A stretch of 64,000 bases of DNA, from contig JAVVHE010000002.1 of NCBI GenBank assembly GCA_032249695.1, positions 124,001 to 188,000 on the forward strand. Direction: 5' to 3'. Within the stretch, counting starts at the first letter, position 1. Each line of letters opens with the position of its first letter. The DNA is from JAVVHE01 sp032249695. Its GTDB lineage: Bacteria > Pseudomonadota > Alphaproteobacteria > Sphingomonadales > Sphingomonadaceae. The notes beneath the pieces are model-generated. The model made no database searches and was not told where the DNA came from. It saw only the letters and a list, made by a program, of their open reading frames with translations. A program made the position numbers and the translations under genes. This document shows positions 36,350-45,525 of the stretch, piece by piece.

Positions 36350-37693
36350 ATGACGGCCGAGGCCGGGCAGGTCGGGCCGCGCCTGCTCGGGCCGTGGGTG
36401 ACGACGGCGCTCGTCGTCGGCAATCTTGTCGGTTCGGGCGTGCTGCTGCTCCCGGCGTCGCTCGCGCCGCTTGGCTGGAACGCGTTGACCGGCTGGGCCG
36501 CGGTGATCGTCGGCGGGCTCGCGCTGGCCCACGTCTTCGCGCGCCTCGCAGCCATGCTGCCGGCGTCAGGCGGCCCCTACGCCTACGTGCGCGAGGCATT
36601 CGGGCGAGTTCCCGCCTATTTCGTCGCGTGGGCCTATTGGGCCAATCTGTGGATCGGCAACGCCGCGGTCGCGGTCGCGCCGGTCGCCTATCTCGGCCGC
36701 TTCGCGCCGACACTCGCTGCCGACCCTGCCATCTCGGCCGCTGCAACGGTCGCCAGCGTGTGGGGCGCGACGCTCCTCAACCTGCGCGGCAGCCTGGTCA
36801 CGGGCCGGTTGATCCTGTGGACGACGGTGCTGAAGCTCGTGCCGCTCATTGTCGCGTGCGTCGGAGCGGCGATATTGCTGGCGCGCGGCCACCCCACCTC
36901 GGCGGCGGCGGCTGCCCCGGTCTCACTGGGCGGCACCGCGGCGGCTGCGACGCTTGCCTTCTGGGCGGTGCTGGGGCTCGAATCGGCGACCGTCCCTGCG
37001 GGCAAGGTCCGCGATCCGGCGCGCACGGTGGCGCTGGCGACGCTCGCGGGGACGCTCTGCGCGGCGCTGATCGCCGCCGCCGTCACGCTTGCGGTGCAGT
37101 TCCTGCTGCCCGCCGGGGAGGCTGCGCGCTCGCCTGCACCCTTCGCCACGTTCGCGGAGACCCTTGCGGGCCCGTGGGCGGGTCGCGCGGTCGCGGTGAT
37201 CGGAGCGGTCGGCGCCTTTGGTGCGCTGGTGGGCTGGATCCTGCTGCAGGGCGAACTGCCCGCCGCGATGGCGCAAGGCGGCGTCTTCCCGCGCCCGCTC
37301 GCGCGGCTCGACGCACGCGGCACGCCGGTCACCGCGCACATCGTTGCCTCGACCATGCTGTCCGCCGTTGTCGCGCTCTCCGGCACCAGCGGCGCTACAG
37401 ATCTGTTCAACTTCCTTGCGCAGCTCGCGGTCCTCGCGTCGCTGGTCGCCTATCTCGCCTGCACCGCAGCCGCGGTCCGCCTGCGCGCGCTGACCGGTCC
37501 GGGGCTGATCTCAGCGATCCTTGCGACGGCGTTCGCCCTGTGGGCGATCGCTGGCGCCGAGCGGCGAGCACTGCTGTGGTTTGCGGGGCTCCTCGCGGCT
37601 GGATGGCCGGTGCTGATCCTCACGCGGTCGCGTGGCCGCGGGCGCGCGACCAACCCGGTGGTGGCGGCCTGTCCAGCCGCGCCTCGGGAATGA
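36350..37693 (+). CDS. APC-family amino acid/polyamine permease
   Basis: 447 aa from ATG 36350, with about twelve hydrophobic segments. The first helix has VVGNLVGSGVLLLPASLAPLG, the glycine-rich substrate motif of APC transporters related to AdiC/YjeM-type antiporters; SGGPYAYVREAFG and FWAVLGLESATVPAGKVRDPARTV are further family motifs. Inner membrane. It lies 13 bp after the Rieske gene, suggesting it imports that enzyme's substrate, perhaps an amino-acid-like compound (inference). Its 3' end overlaps the next, convergent gene by 74 bp. Confidence 0.9.
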   Translation: MTAEAGQVGPRLLGPWVTTALVVGNLVGSGVLLLPASLAPLGWNALTGWAAVIVGGLALAHVFARLAAMLPASGGPYAYVREAFGRVPAYFVAWAYWANLWIGNAAVAVAPVAYLGRFAPTLAADPAISAAATVASVWGATLLNLRGSLVTGRLILWTTVLKLVPLIVACVGAAILLARGHPTSAAAAAPVSLGGTAAAATLAFWAVLGLESATVPAGKVRDPARTVALATLAGTLCAALIAAAVTLAVQFLLPAGEAARSPAPFATFAETLAGPWAGRAVAVIGAVGAFGALVGWILLQGELPAAMAQGGVFPRPLARLDARGTPVTAHIVASTMLSAVVALSGTSGATDLFNFLAQLAVLASLVAYLACTAAAVRLRALTGPGLISAILATAFALWAIAGAERRALLWFAGLLAAGWPVLILTRSRGRGRATNPVVAACPAAPRE

Positions 37694-38792
37694 GGCCGCG
37701 CAGCCGCCGCGCGAACGATCGCAGCGCCACCTCGCTTTCGCCAAGCGGCCCGGGGCGATAGTTCGGCGACTCCATCCCCGCCTGCACGCGGCTGATGAGC
37801 ACCGTGTCCTCGGCGTTCACCCGTCGGTTGATGCGCCAATTGAGATAGCGCGCTGCCCGCATCTCGCGCCGGTCGTCGGGCAGAGCGTAGCTGATTTCGC
37901 GGATCGTGGCCGAGCGCGGTCCGGTCGGCAGGAACTGCATGAAGTCGATCTGGTCCGGGTAGATATCGAACGCAGTCGTCGGCCACAGCTTGAAGTAGAG
38001 CCACAGCCGCTGAAGCTGTTCCGGCAGGTGCGCGACGCGCGGAAGCAGGCGCTGATACGCGCGCTCGGAGGGGTTCACCGATGGCGCGTCGACCAGCTCG
38101 CCCCACATCCGGTCGACATGCTCATTAGCCTCGATGCCGTAGCCGCGGCCGAACAGCCGCGTAAGGCCGGGGTGCGCGACCGGAATGTGCAGCGCGTCGG
38201 AGTAGTTGTCGGCGATGGTCTTCCAGTTGAGCTCGCGCCGGCGCATCGTCACGCGGCCGATCGCGCGCAGATCGGCGAAGCGATATGGTCGGATCCAGTC
38301 CATGTGCGGCGCCATCATCGCTGCCACGCTCGGGCCGCCACCTTTCAGTCGCACGAACACGAAGCTCTCCCAGACCTCGTGCTCCACGCTCAGCAGCCCC
38401 AGCCGCGCTGGATCGAGGCCCGGATACTGCTGACGCTCGGGCACGCCGCTCAGTCGTCCGTCGAGTTCGTAGGTCCATGCGTGATAGGGGCAGACCAGCT
38501 TGCGCACGCAGCCCCCTCCGCCATCGACCAGGCGGGATCCGCGATGCCGGCAGAGGTTCAGATGCGCGTGAACCGCCCCGTCCGTGCAGCGAATGGCGAG
38601 GATCGATTCGCCGAGATATTCGATCGTGCGCCATTCGCCGGGCTCGGCAATGTCCGACACGTGACACACGACAACCCACGCTGGACGCAGAACCCGCTCG
38701 GCTTCGACCGCGTAGAATTCCGGATCGTGATACAGCCAGCCGGGCAGCGATGCTTCAAATTGCTCAAGAGGCTGGGACTGAGGCGCGGGCAT
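37620..38792 (-). CDS. Second Rieske non-heme iron oxygenase (alpha subunit type)
   Basis: 390 aa. Rieske ligands C81-x-H83 and C101-x2-H104 (CRHRGSRLVDGGGGCVRKLVCPYHAWTY); non-heme iron ligands N196, H202, H207 in ADNYSDALHIPVAHPGL. It belongs to a different branch from the one at 35269, closer to aromatic ring-hydroxylating or betaine demethylating oxygenases. No reductase or ferredoxin is in the window. It is transcribed against the permease gene with a 74-bp tail overlap, so the two units probably share a substrate but not an mRNA. Confidence 0.9.
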   Translation of the reverse strand: MPAPQSQPLEQFEASLPGWLYHDPEFYAVEAERVLRPAWVVVCHVSDIAEPGEWRTIEYLGESILAIRCTDGAVHAHLNLCRHRGSRLVDGGGGCVRKLVCPYHAWTYELDGRLSGVPERQQYPGLDPARLGLLSVEHEVWESFVFVRLKGGGPSVAAMMAPHMDWIRPYRFADLRAIGRVTMRRRELNWKTIADNYSDALHIPVAHPGLTRLFGRGYGIEANEHVDRMWGELVDAPSVNPSERAYQRLLPRVAHLPEQLQRLWLYFKLWPTTAFDIYPDQIDFMQFLPTGPRSATIREISYALPDDRREMRAARYLNWRINRRVNAEDTVLISRVQAGMESPNYRPGPLGESEVALRSFARRLRGLIPEARLDRPPPPGWSRARGHATA

Positions 38793-38912
38793 GCGGCATC
38801 ATAGGCCAGAGCCTGCCCGCCCGGAACGCTCAATGAAGGTTCCGACGGGAGGCTGTAGTGGGAGCAACGCGGACGAGTGGTTTCGGGCGCGCCTGCTCCC
38901 GTTGCGTGGCCG

Positions 38913-40400
38913 TCAGTCCGCCAGCGCTGATTTGACGGCTTCGTTCACCACCGTTGGGCTGGCCTTGCCGCCCATCGCGCGCATGACCTGGCCGACGAAG
39001 AAGCCGAACAGCTTGTCCTTGCCCGATCGATATTCGGCGACCTTGTCGGCGTTGGCGGCAAGCACCTCGGCAACCGCCTTCTCGATCGCTCCGGTGTCCG
39101 TCACCTGGCGCAGGCCGCGCTCCTCGACGATGGCGCCAGGATCGCGGCCGGTTTCCAGCATCGCTTCGAACACGTGTTTCATCAGCGGTCCGGAAAGCGT
39201 GCCATCGGCCTGCAACGCCAGCAGCGCCGCGCCCTGCGCCGGGCTGATCGGGGACGCGTCGAGGCCGACGCCCAGCTTGTTCAGGCCGCCGAACAGGTCC
39301 GAGATCAGCCAGTTGGCAGCGCGCGGCGCCAGATCAGCCTCTGGTCGACCCGCCTTGGCGGCGCTTGTCGCGAGCAGCGTCTCGAACCAGCGCGCGGTTT
39401 CCACCTCGGCGGTCAGCACGCCCGCCTGGTAGGGCGTGAGCCCCAAGCGATCGACATAGCGCGCGCGCTTGGGACCGGGCATCTCGGGCAGCGCGCGCTC
39501 AAGATCCTGGACCCAGTCCGGCTCCAGCTCCAGCGGTGGCAGATCGGGATCGGGGAAGTAGCGGTAGTCGTGCGCGTCTTCCTTCGAGCGCAGGCTGCGC
39601 GTCTCGCTGCGGTCGGGATCGAACAGACGCGTCTCCTGGCGAATGGTGCCGCCGCCCTCCAGTATCTCGATCTGGCGCTTGGCTTCGTAGGTGATCGCGG
39701 CTTCGACGAAACGCACGCTGTTGACGTTCTTGATCTCGCAGCGCGTGCCGAACGGAGCGCCGGGCTTGCGCACCGACACGTTCACATCGGCGCGCATCGA
39801 GCCTTCCTCCATGTTGCCGTCGCACGAGCCGACATAGCGCAGGATCTGCCGCAGCGTGCGCAGATAGGCCCCCGCCTCGGCGGGAGAGCGCATATCCGGC
39901 TTGGAGACGATCTCCATCAACGCGACGCCCGATCGGTTGAGATCAACAAGGCTCATCTGCGGGTGCAGATCGTGCACCGACTTGCCCGCATCCTGCTCCA
40001 GATGGATGCGCTCCAGCCCGATATGCCTGACTTCGCCATCGACCTCGATCGGCACCTCGCCTTCGCCGACGACCGGGTGCTGGTACTGGCTGATCTGGTA
40101 GCCCTGCGGCAGGTCGGCGTAAAAATAGTTCTTGCGGTCGAACCGCGAACACAGGTTGATCTTCGCGCCCAGCGCCAGCCCGGTGCGCACCGCCTGCGCC
40201 ACGCACTCGCCGTTGATGACCGGCAGCATTCCCGGCATCGCTGCATCGACGAAGCTCACCTGCGCGTTGGGCTCGGCACCGTAGGTCGCCGATGCGCCCG
40301 AGAAGAGCTTGGCATTCGAGACGACCTGCGCGTGCACCTCCAGCCCGACGACGATCTCCCACGCCCCGGTCTCGCCATCGATGCGGAAGGGGGTGGTCAT
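38913..40400 (-). CDS. gatB: Aspartyl/glutamyl-tRNA amidotransferase subunit B
   Basis: 495 aa from ATG 40400. GatB is the tRNA-binding, kinase/amidase partner that corrects Glu-tRNA(Gln)/Asp-tRNA(Asn). Motifs: EIVVGLEVHAQV, KLFSGASATYGAEPN, PGMLPVINGECV, SRFDRKNYFYADLPQGYQISQY, and GSMRADVNVSVRKPGAPFGTRCEIKNVNS (split as ADVNVSVR and GTRCEIKNVNS). The C-terminal YqeY-like domain is complete. gatA and gatC are not next to it. A fragment of a PIN-domain gene lies just upstream. Confidence 0.97.
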   Translation of the reverse strand: MTTPFRIDGETGAWEIVVGLEVHAQVVSNAKLFSGASATYGAEPNAQVSFVDAAMPGMLPVINGECVAQAVRTGLALGAKINLCSRFDRKNYFYADLPQGYQISQYQHPVVGEGEVPIEVDGEVRHIGLERIHLEQDAGKSVHDLHPQMSLVDLNRSGVALMEIVSKPDMRSPAEAGAYLRTLRQILRYVGSCDGNMEEGSMRADVNVSVRKPGAPFGTRCEIKNVNSVRFVEAAITYEAKRQIEILEGGGTIRQETRLFDPDRSETRSLRSKEDAHDYRYFPDPDLPPLELEPDWVQDLERALPEMPGPKRARYVDRLGLTPYQAGVLTAEVETARWFETLLATSAAKAGRPEADLAPRAANWLISDLFGGLNKLGVGLDASPISPAQGAALLALQADGTLSGPLMKHVFEAMLETGRDPGAIVEERGLRQVTDTGAIEKAVAEVLAANADKVAEYRSGKDKLFGFFVGQVMRAMGGKASPTVVNEAVKSALAD

Positions 40401-40434
40401 GGCGTGTCGGTCTCCAGAGCGCTGAGGGTGCGCT

Positions 40435-40545
40435 CGGGGAATAGCCGTGAAACCGCGCGCGGTCACGCGTCAGCGTGCCAACGCCGAGCACTCTCGCGTG
40501 CGTGCAGATCAGGACGTCCGAAAGCACCGCTCTGGTCCCGGCCGG
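40435..40545 (-). pseudogene. Fragment of a PIN-domain (VapC-like) toxin gene
   Basis: On the minus strand, 37 codons read GTRAVLSDVLICTHARVLGV then GTLTRDRARFHGYSP. This matches the end of VapC/PIN ribonucleases (PxGT...SDxLIAAHARxLGaTvLTRDxxRYxxYFP), with the last conserved Asp in LTRD. No N-terminal half, start or partner antitoxin is seen, and the frame runs out just before gatB. It appears to be a relic. The rest of 40401-40803 has no gene I can support. Confidence 0.45.
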
Positions 40546-40803
40546 CCCTTCTCCGGTTGTCAGTTCGGGCTTTGCGGGCTGGACGAGCGACCGCTGCATC
40601 GGATCCGGACAGAATCCCCACGCGAGACCCGTGCTTCAAGCCCCGCCCAGTCGCGGAGCGAGCGGGGGACGGGAACCCGCCCTTGCGGGTCATCGTCGTG
40701 CGCGCGGGCTCGCGCACATCGGCCTCAAACGGTATGAGGCGACCGTCATACCCACCCCGCCCATGGTCATCGCGCGCCCGCCCGCCTACATGGCGCGCTT
40801 CCC

Positions 40804-42135
40804 ATGGCAACGCTTCTCCCCCGCCCGCCGAAGGTCGGCATGGTCAGCCTCGGCTGTCCCAAGGCGCTTGTCGACAGCGAGCGCATCCTGACGCGCCTGC
40901 GCGCCGACGGATACCAGTTCGCGCCCGATTATGCAGGGGCGGACGTGGTGCTCGTCAACACCTGCGGCTTCCTGGACAGTGCCAAGGCGGAATCGCTCGA
41001 GGCCATCGGCGAGGCCATCGCCGAAAACGGCCGCGTCGTCGTCACCGGCTGCTTGGGGAAGGACGCCGAGCTGATCCGCGCGCGCTTCCCGCAGGTGCTC
41101 GCGATCACCGGGGCTGCGCAGTACCAGGACGTGGTCGATGCGGTGCACGAGGTTGCGCCGCCGCTGCGCCATGCCTTCACCGAGCTGGTGCCCGATGCCG
41201 GGCTGAAGCTCACTCCCAGGCACTATGCCTATCTGAAAATCAGCGAGGGCTGCTCGCACCGCTGCCGGTTCTGCATCATCCCCAGTCTGCGCGGTGACCT
41301 CGTCAGCCGCCCACCCGCCGCGATCCTGCGCGAGGCCGAGGCGCTGGTGAAGGCGGGCGTACGGGAGCTGCTGGTGATCGCGCAGGATACCAGCGCCTAC
41401 GGCGTCGACCTGCGCCATCGCGCCGACATGCTCGGCGGGCGCGAGCTGCGGGCGCACATCACCGACTTGGCGCGCGAACTTGGACGGCTGGGCGCATGGG
41501 TGCGGCTGCACTACGTCTATCCGTATCCGCACGTCGACGAGCTCATCCCTCTGATGGCCGATGGGCTGATCGCGCCGTATCTCGACATCCCGTTCCAGCA
41601 TGCGGCGCCGGCGGTGCTGAAGGCCATGCGCCGCCCGGCGAACGAGGCGAAGACGCTCGACCGGCTGGCCGCATGGCGGCGCGCGGTGCCGGACATCGCA
41701 GTGCGATCGACCTTCGTCGTCGGCTTCCCCGGCGAGACCGAGGCGGACTTTGTCTATTTGCTCGAGTGGCTCGAGGAAGCGCAGCTCGATCGTGTCGGCG
41801 CCTTCGCCTACGAGCCCGTGGCAGGCGCGGCGGCCAATGACCTGCCCGGCGCGCTGCCGAAAGAGCTTCGCGAGGAGCGGCGCGACCGGTTCATGGAAGC
41901 CGCCCAGCGCATCAGCTCGGCGAAGCTGGCTGCGAAAATCGGCCGCACGGTTCCCGCGATCATCGACGGCACCGATGGCGAGGGCGGCGCGACCGGCCGA
42001 ACGATCCATGATGCGCCCGAAATCGACGGAGAACTGCACTTGCGCGGCGCAGCCGGGCTGAACGCTGGTGATCGGACTACCGTCCTCATCGAGGACGCCG
42101 ACGAATACGACCTCTACGGCACACCGCTCAACTGA
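40804..42135 (+). CDS. rimO: Ribosomal protein S12 methylthiotransferase
   Basis: 443 aa. RimO adds a methylthio group to an Asp of ribosomal protein S12, using two 4Fe-4S clusters. Radical-SAM cysteines are C150, C154, C157 (GCSHRCRFCIIP); the N-terminal methylthiotransferase cluster is C18, C54 (VNTCGF) and C83 (VTGCLGKD). The C-terminal TRAM domain ends ...IEDADEYDLYGTPLN. Full length. It is divergent from gatB; the MarR gene follows after 91 bp. Confidence 0.96.
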   Translation: MATLLPRPPKVGMVSLGCPKALVDSERILTRLRADGYQFAPDYAGADVVLVNTCGFLDSAKAESLEAIGEAIAENGRVVVTGCLGKDAELIRARFPQVLAITGAAQYQDVVDAVHEVAPPLRHAFTELVPDAGLKLTPRHYAYLKISEGCSHRCRFCIIPSLRGDLVSRPPAAILREAEALVKAGVRELLVIAQDTSAYGVDLRHRADMLGGRELRAHITDLARELGRLGAWVRLHYVYPYPHVDELIPLMADGLIAPYLDIPFQHAAPAVLKAMRRPANEAKTLDRLAAWRRAVPDIAVRSTFVVGFPGETEADFVYLLEWLEEAQLDRVGAFAYEPVAGAAANDLPGALPKELREERRDRFMEAAQRISSAKLAAKIGRTVPAIIDGTDGEGGATGRTIHDAPEIDGELHLRGAAGLNAGDRTTVLIEDADEYDLYGTPLN

Positions 42136-42154
42136 ACGGCTCGCCGCAAACGGT

Positions 42155-42184
42155 CGGAAACAATCGGCATCCGCATCGTTTCGG
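42155..42184. promoter_or_regulatory. 30-bp imperfect dyad, candidate MarR operator
   Basis: CGGAAACAATCGGCA followed by TCCGCATCGTTTCGG is a dyad with 10 of 15 positions paired, including GAAAC/GTTTC. It lies 43-72 bp upstream of the MarR-type gene, the normal place for autoregulation in this family. Confidence 0.4.
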
Positions 42185-42226
42185 CTTTGAATTGGGCGGG
42201 AACGAGGCCTGAAACGAGGTGTAGTC

Positions 42227-42613
42227 ATGATGATCGAGTTTGAACGCGAGCGCGCAACGCGCGAGGCGCTGGGCAGCTGGATGGAGACGCTGGTGAGTTA
42301 CGTCCGCTCGGCGCGGCCGGACCTCACCAACCGGCAGATGGCGCTCTTGATGGTCGTCTATCTCAACCCCGGGCCGCATACGGTGCGCGGGCTGGCGGCG
42401 CGTCTGGGCGTTTCGAAGCCGGTGGTGACGCGAGCGCTCAACACGCTCGGCGCGCTTAATTACCTGCGCCGCCAGAAGGACGAGAGCGACCTTCGCAACA
42501 TCTTCGTCGAGCGTACGCCGCAGGGCCGGGCATTTCTGGACGAGTTTGCCGGCATGATCGTAAAGCGTGCCGATGAGCACGCCCGCGCCCCGGCCCGTAC
42601 CACCGCCGAGTAG
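42227..42613 (+). CDS. MarR family transcriptional regulator
   Basis: 128 aa. Winged-helix core: LTNRQMALLMVVYLNPGPHTVRGLAARLGVSKPVVTRALNTL is split as RQMALLMVVYL and VRGLAARLGVSKPVVTRALNTL, followed by the wing LNYLRRQKDESDLRNIFVERTPQGRAFL. MarR dimers usually repress and respond to small ligands. The 3' end overlaps the NlpC/P60 gene by 41 bp, so the pair is coupled and the regulator may sense something about cell-wall state (inference). Confidence 0.92.
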   Translation: MMIEFERERATREALGSWMETLVSYVRSARPDLTNRQMALLMVVYLNPGPHTVRGLAARLGVSKPVVTRALNTLGALNYLRRQKDESDLRNIFVERTPQGRAFLDEFAGMIVKRADEHARAPARTTAE

Positions 42614-43463
42614 AGCCGCGGGCACTCCGCCGACGCTCGACCACCGCGCGGCACTATGGCGGGCCGATCTTGCGGAGATCGGTCTTGCCGGGCACGTGCT
42701 CGCTGCAAGCTATGCGGAGCCGATGAGGCTGCGCTGCGTCCAACCGCACGTGCCGATGTTCGCAAAGGCCGACTCCCAGGGCGCACCCGTGTCCGAGTTG
42801 CTGTGGGGCGAGCCGTTCGACGCGATCGAACTCAGCGGCGGTTGGGCGTGGGGCCGCAGCGTCCATGATGGGTATTGCGGCTACGTCCATGCCACCGCGC
42901 TCGCGCCCGCCGGCGCGGAGCCGACGCATCGTGTCTCCGAGCGTCTGGCGCTGGTCTTCGCCACGCCGTCGATCAAGGCGCCGGTCATTCAGCGGCTGCC
43001 ATTCGGATCCCGCCTGCACGCGACCGAGGCGGAGGGACGGTTCCTGGCGCTGGAGAGCGGCGGCTATCTGCACGACCGCCATACGGCCCCGGTCACCGCA
43101 ACCGAGGCTGACCCCGTTGCCATCGCCGAGAAGTTTCTCGGCGCGCCCTATGGCTGGGGTGGCCGCAGCGAGGCGGGGATCGACTGCTCGGGTCTGGTGC
43201 AGGTCGCGCTGCAGGCGTGCGGGATCGCCTGCCCGCGCGACAGCGACCAGCAGCGTGAACGGGTCGGCTCCGCCCTCAACGACGCCGCTCCGCTCAGCCG
43301 CGGCGACCTGGTGTTCTTCCCCGGCCATGTGGGGCTGATGGCCGATGCCGATCAGCTGCTGCACGCGAACGCCTACTGGATGCGCGTGGTGACCGAGCCG
43401 GTTGCCGACGCCGTCGCGCGCGGCAACCAGATCACGGCGGTCAGGCGCTTGCGCGCACTGTAA
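42573..43463 (+). CDS. C40 (NlpC/P60) cell-wall peptidase with SH3-like domains
   Basis: 296 aa from ATG 42573. The first 180 residues look like two SH3b-type wall-binding domains (VPMFAKADSQGAPVSELLWG, WAWGRSVHDGYCGYVHATAL). The C-terminal NlpC/P60 domain has the catalytic Cys205 in GIDCSGLVQVALQA, His in FFPGHVGLM and third residue near HANAYWMRV. These enzymes cut gamma-D-Glu-Dap peptide bonds in peptidoglycan. No signal peptide is visible, so it may act on recycled muropeptides in the cytosol. Overlaps marR by 41 bp. Confidence 0.92.
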   Translation: MSTPAPRPVPPPSRAAGTPPTLDHRAALWRADLAEIGLAGHVLAASYAEPMRLRCVQPHVPMFAKADSQGAPVSELLWGEPFDAIELSGGWAWGRSVHDGYCGYVHATALAPAGAEPTHRVSERLALVFATPSIKAPVIQRLPFGSRLHATEAEGRFLALESGGYLHDRHTAPVTATEADPVAIAEKFLGAPYGWGGRSEAGIDCSGLVQVALQACGIACPRDSDQQRERVGSALNDAAPLSRGDLVFFPGHVGLMADADQLLHANAYWMRVVTEPVADAVARGNQITAVRRLRAL

Positions 43464-43506
43464 TGCATAGCTAACACACTTCCCCTATCTGAGGGAGACA
43501 CCGAAG

Positions 43507-45525
43507 ATGAGAAAGACGTTGGCCGCCGCCCTGCTTGCGCTTGGGACAGCGGGAACGCTTGCGCCCGCGATGGCTGCCGACACCCGGCTGATCCCGCGCA
43601 AGCTGCTGTTCGGCAACCCGCAGCGCACCGGAGCGCAACTCAGCCCCGATGGCCGCTACGTCTCGTGGCTGGCGCCGCGCGATGGCGTGCTGAACATCTG
43701 GGTTGCTTCGTCGGACAACCCGAACGCCGCCAAGCCTGTGACCGCCGAGACCAAGCGCCCGCTGCGCACCTACGCGTGGGCCGCTGATTCGAAGTCGATC
43801 CTCTACCAGCAGGACGACGGCGGGACCGAGAATTGGCGCGTCCACGCGGTCAATATCGCAACCGGCACCGACCGTGACCTGCTCCCCGCCAAGCAGGGCG
43901 CGCGTGTGGAGTTGAGCGGTGTCAGCCGCCTGAGGCCCGATACGGTCGTATTGGGCGTCAACGAGCGCGACCCGCGGTACTTCGATCTCTACGAGGTGAA
44001 CGTCAATACCGGTGACAAGAAGCTGCTGCTGCAGAATCCCGGCTACGGCAACATTGCTCTCGACAACCAGCTCCGTCCGCGGATGGGCAGCAAGACCGTC
44101 CCCGGAGGCGACACTCAGTATTTCCGCCTCGGCGCCGACGGCAAGTGGAGCGAGTTCTTCACGATCAAGGCCGATGACTTTTTCGGTTCTGGTACGATCG
44201 GCTTTTCGAAGGACGGCAACAGCGCCTATCTGCTCGATAGCCGCGGCCGCGACACCACCGCGCTTGTTGCGCTGGACGTGAATAGCGGCAAGACGCGCAC
44301 GATCGCTGCGAGTGACGTGTCCGATATGAATCGCGTGCTGCTGCACCCAGAGACGTTCGAACCAATCGCATATTCGACCAATCGACTGAAGAGTGATTGG
44401 ACGCCGCTCGGGCCGACGCTGGCTGCGGACATCTCGTACCTGAAGAAGCAGCTTTCCGGCCAGTTCGACATCATTTCGTCGACCGACGACCTGAAGCGAT
44501 CGTTGATCGTGCAGGTGCAGGCCGACAAGTCACCGGTCTACTGGATCTACGACCGGCCCTCGAAGAAGCTGACCCGGTTCATCGAGGTGCGGCCCGAGCT
44601 CAAACCCTATCAGCTCTCGCCGATGTACGCCTACGAAGTGGAGTCACGCGACGGGCTGAGCCTGCCGACGTACGTGACGATCCCAGCGGGCGCGGACGCG
44701 AACGGTGACGGCGTGCCAGACCGGCCGCTGCCGACGGTGCTGTTCGTCCACGGCGGTCCGTGGGCGCGCGACAATTACGGGTATAACAGCTACCATCAGT
44801 GGCTGGCGAACCGCGGCTACGCGGTTATCAGCGTCAATTACCGTGGCTCGACCGGGTTCGGCAAGCAGTTCGTCAACGCAGCCGTCGGCCAGTGGTCCGG
44901 CAGGATGCATGACGACCTGATCGACACCATCAACTGGGCCCAGCAAAAGGGCATTGCCGACCCAAAGCGCACCGCGATCATGGGCGGTAGCTATGGCGGC
45001 TACGCGACACTCGTCGGCGTCACCTTCACGCCCGACCGCTTTGCATGCGGCGTCGACATCGTCGGCCCCTCGAACCTGAAGACACTGATGCAGAGCTTCC
45101 CGCCCTATTGGCGGCCGATCCTGGCGGGCACCTTCTACAAGCACATCGGCGACCCGGAGAACGCAGCCGACGTGTCGCGCATGATGGCGCAGTCGCCGAT
45201 TACCAAGGTCGATCAGATCCGTGTGCCGCTGCTGATCGGACAGGGCGCCAACGATCCGCGCGTGGTGAAGGCCGAGAGCGACCAGATCGTCGCTGCGATG
45301 AAGGCCAAGAACCTGCCCGTTACGTACGTGCTCTACCCCGACGAGGGGCATGGCTTCGCGCGGCCCGAGAACAACCTGTCGTTCAACGCCGTTACCGAGA
45401 GCTTCCTTGGCAAGTGCCTCGGCGGCAGGATCGAGCCGGTGGGCGACGACTTCAAGGGTTCGTCCATCAAGGTGCTGGAGGGCGCCGACCAGGTGCCGGG
45501 CCTGAAGGCGGCGCTCGCGCAATAG
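43507..45525 (+). CDS. S9 family prolyl oligopeptidase-type peptidase, secreted
   Basis: 672 aa. Signal peptide MRKTLAAALLALGTAGTLAPAMA. Beta-propeller repeats (LSPDGRYVSWLAP) precede an alpha/beta hydrolase with nucleophile S495 in GGSYGGYATL, acid in QGANDPRV and His in DEGHGFARPEN. Also HGGPWARDNYGYN, typical of the S9C/DPP-like subgroup. Periplasmic peptide breakdown. It has its own GAGGGAG ribosome site. A more distant S9 peptidase is at 13187-15124. Confidence 0.93.
   Translation: MRKTLAAALLALGTAGTLAPAMAADTRLIPRKLLFGNPQRTGAQLSPDGRYVSWLAPRDGVLNIWVASSDNPNAAKPVTAETKRPLRTYAWAADSKSILYQQDDGGTENWRVHAVNIATGTDRDLLPAKQGARVELSGVSRLRPDTVVLGVNERDPRYFDLYEVNVNTGDKKLLLQNPGYGNIALDNQLRPRMGSKTVPGGDTQYFRLGADGKWSEFFTIKADDFFGSGTIGFSKDGNSAYLLDSRGRDTTALVALDVNSGKTRTIAASDVSDMNRVLLHPETFEPIAYSTNRLKSDWTPLGPTLAADISYLKKQLSGQFDIISSTDDLKRSLIVQVQADKSPVYWIYDRPSKKLTRFIEVRPELKPYQLSPMYAYEVESRDGLSLPTYVTIPAGADANGDGVPDRPLPTVLFVHGGPWARDNYGYNSYHQWLANRGYAVISVNYRGSTGFGKQFVNAAVGQWSGRMHDDLIDTINWAQQKGIADPKRTAIMGGSYGGYATLVGVTFTPDRFACGVDIVGPSNLKTLMQSFPPYWRPILAGTFYKHIGDPENAADVSRMMAQSPITKVDQIRVPLLIGQGANDPRVVKAESDQIVAAMKAKNLPVTYVLYPDEGHGFARPENNLSFNAVTESFLGKCLGGRIEPVGDDFKGSSIKVLEGADQVPGLKAALAQ

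Noticed and set aside
39174..41297. 707-codon open frame on the plus strand across gatB and the start of rimO
   Set aside because: Antisense to gatB and out of frame with rimO; long open shadows are expected at this GC content. No domain likeness.
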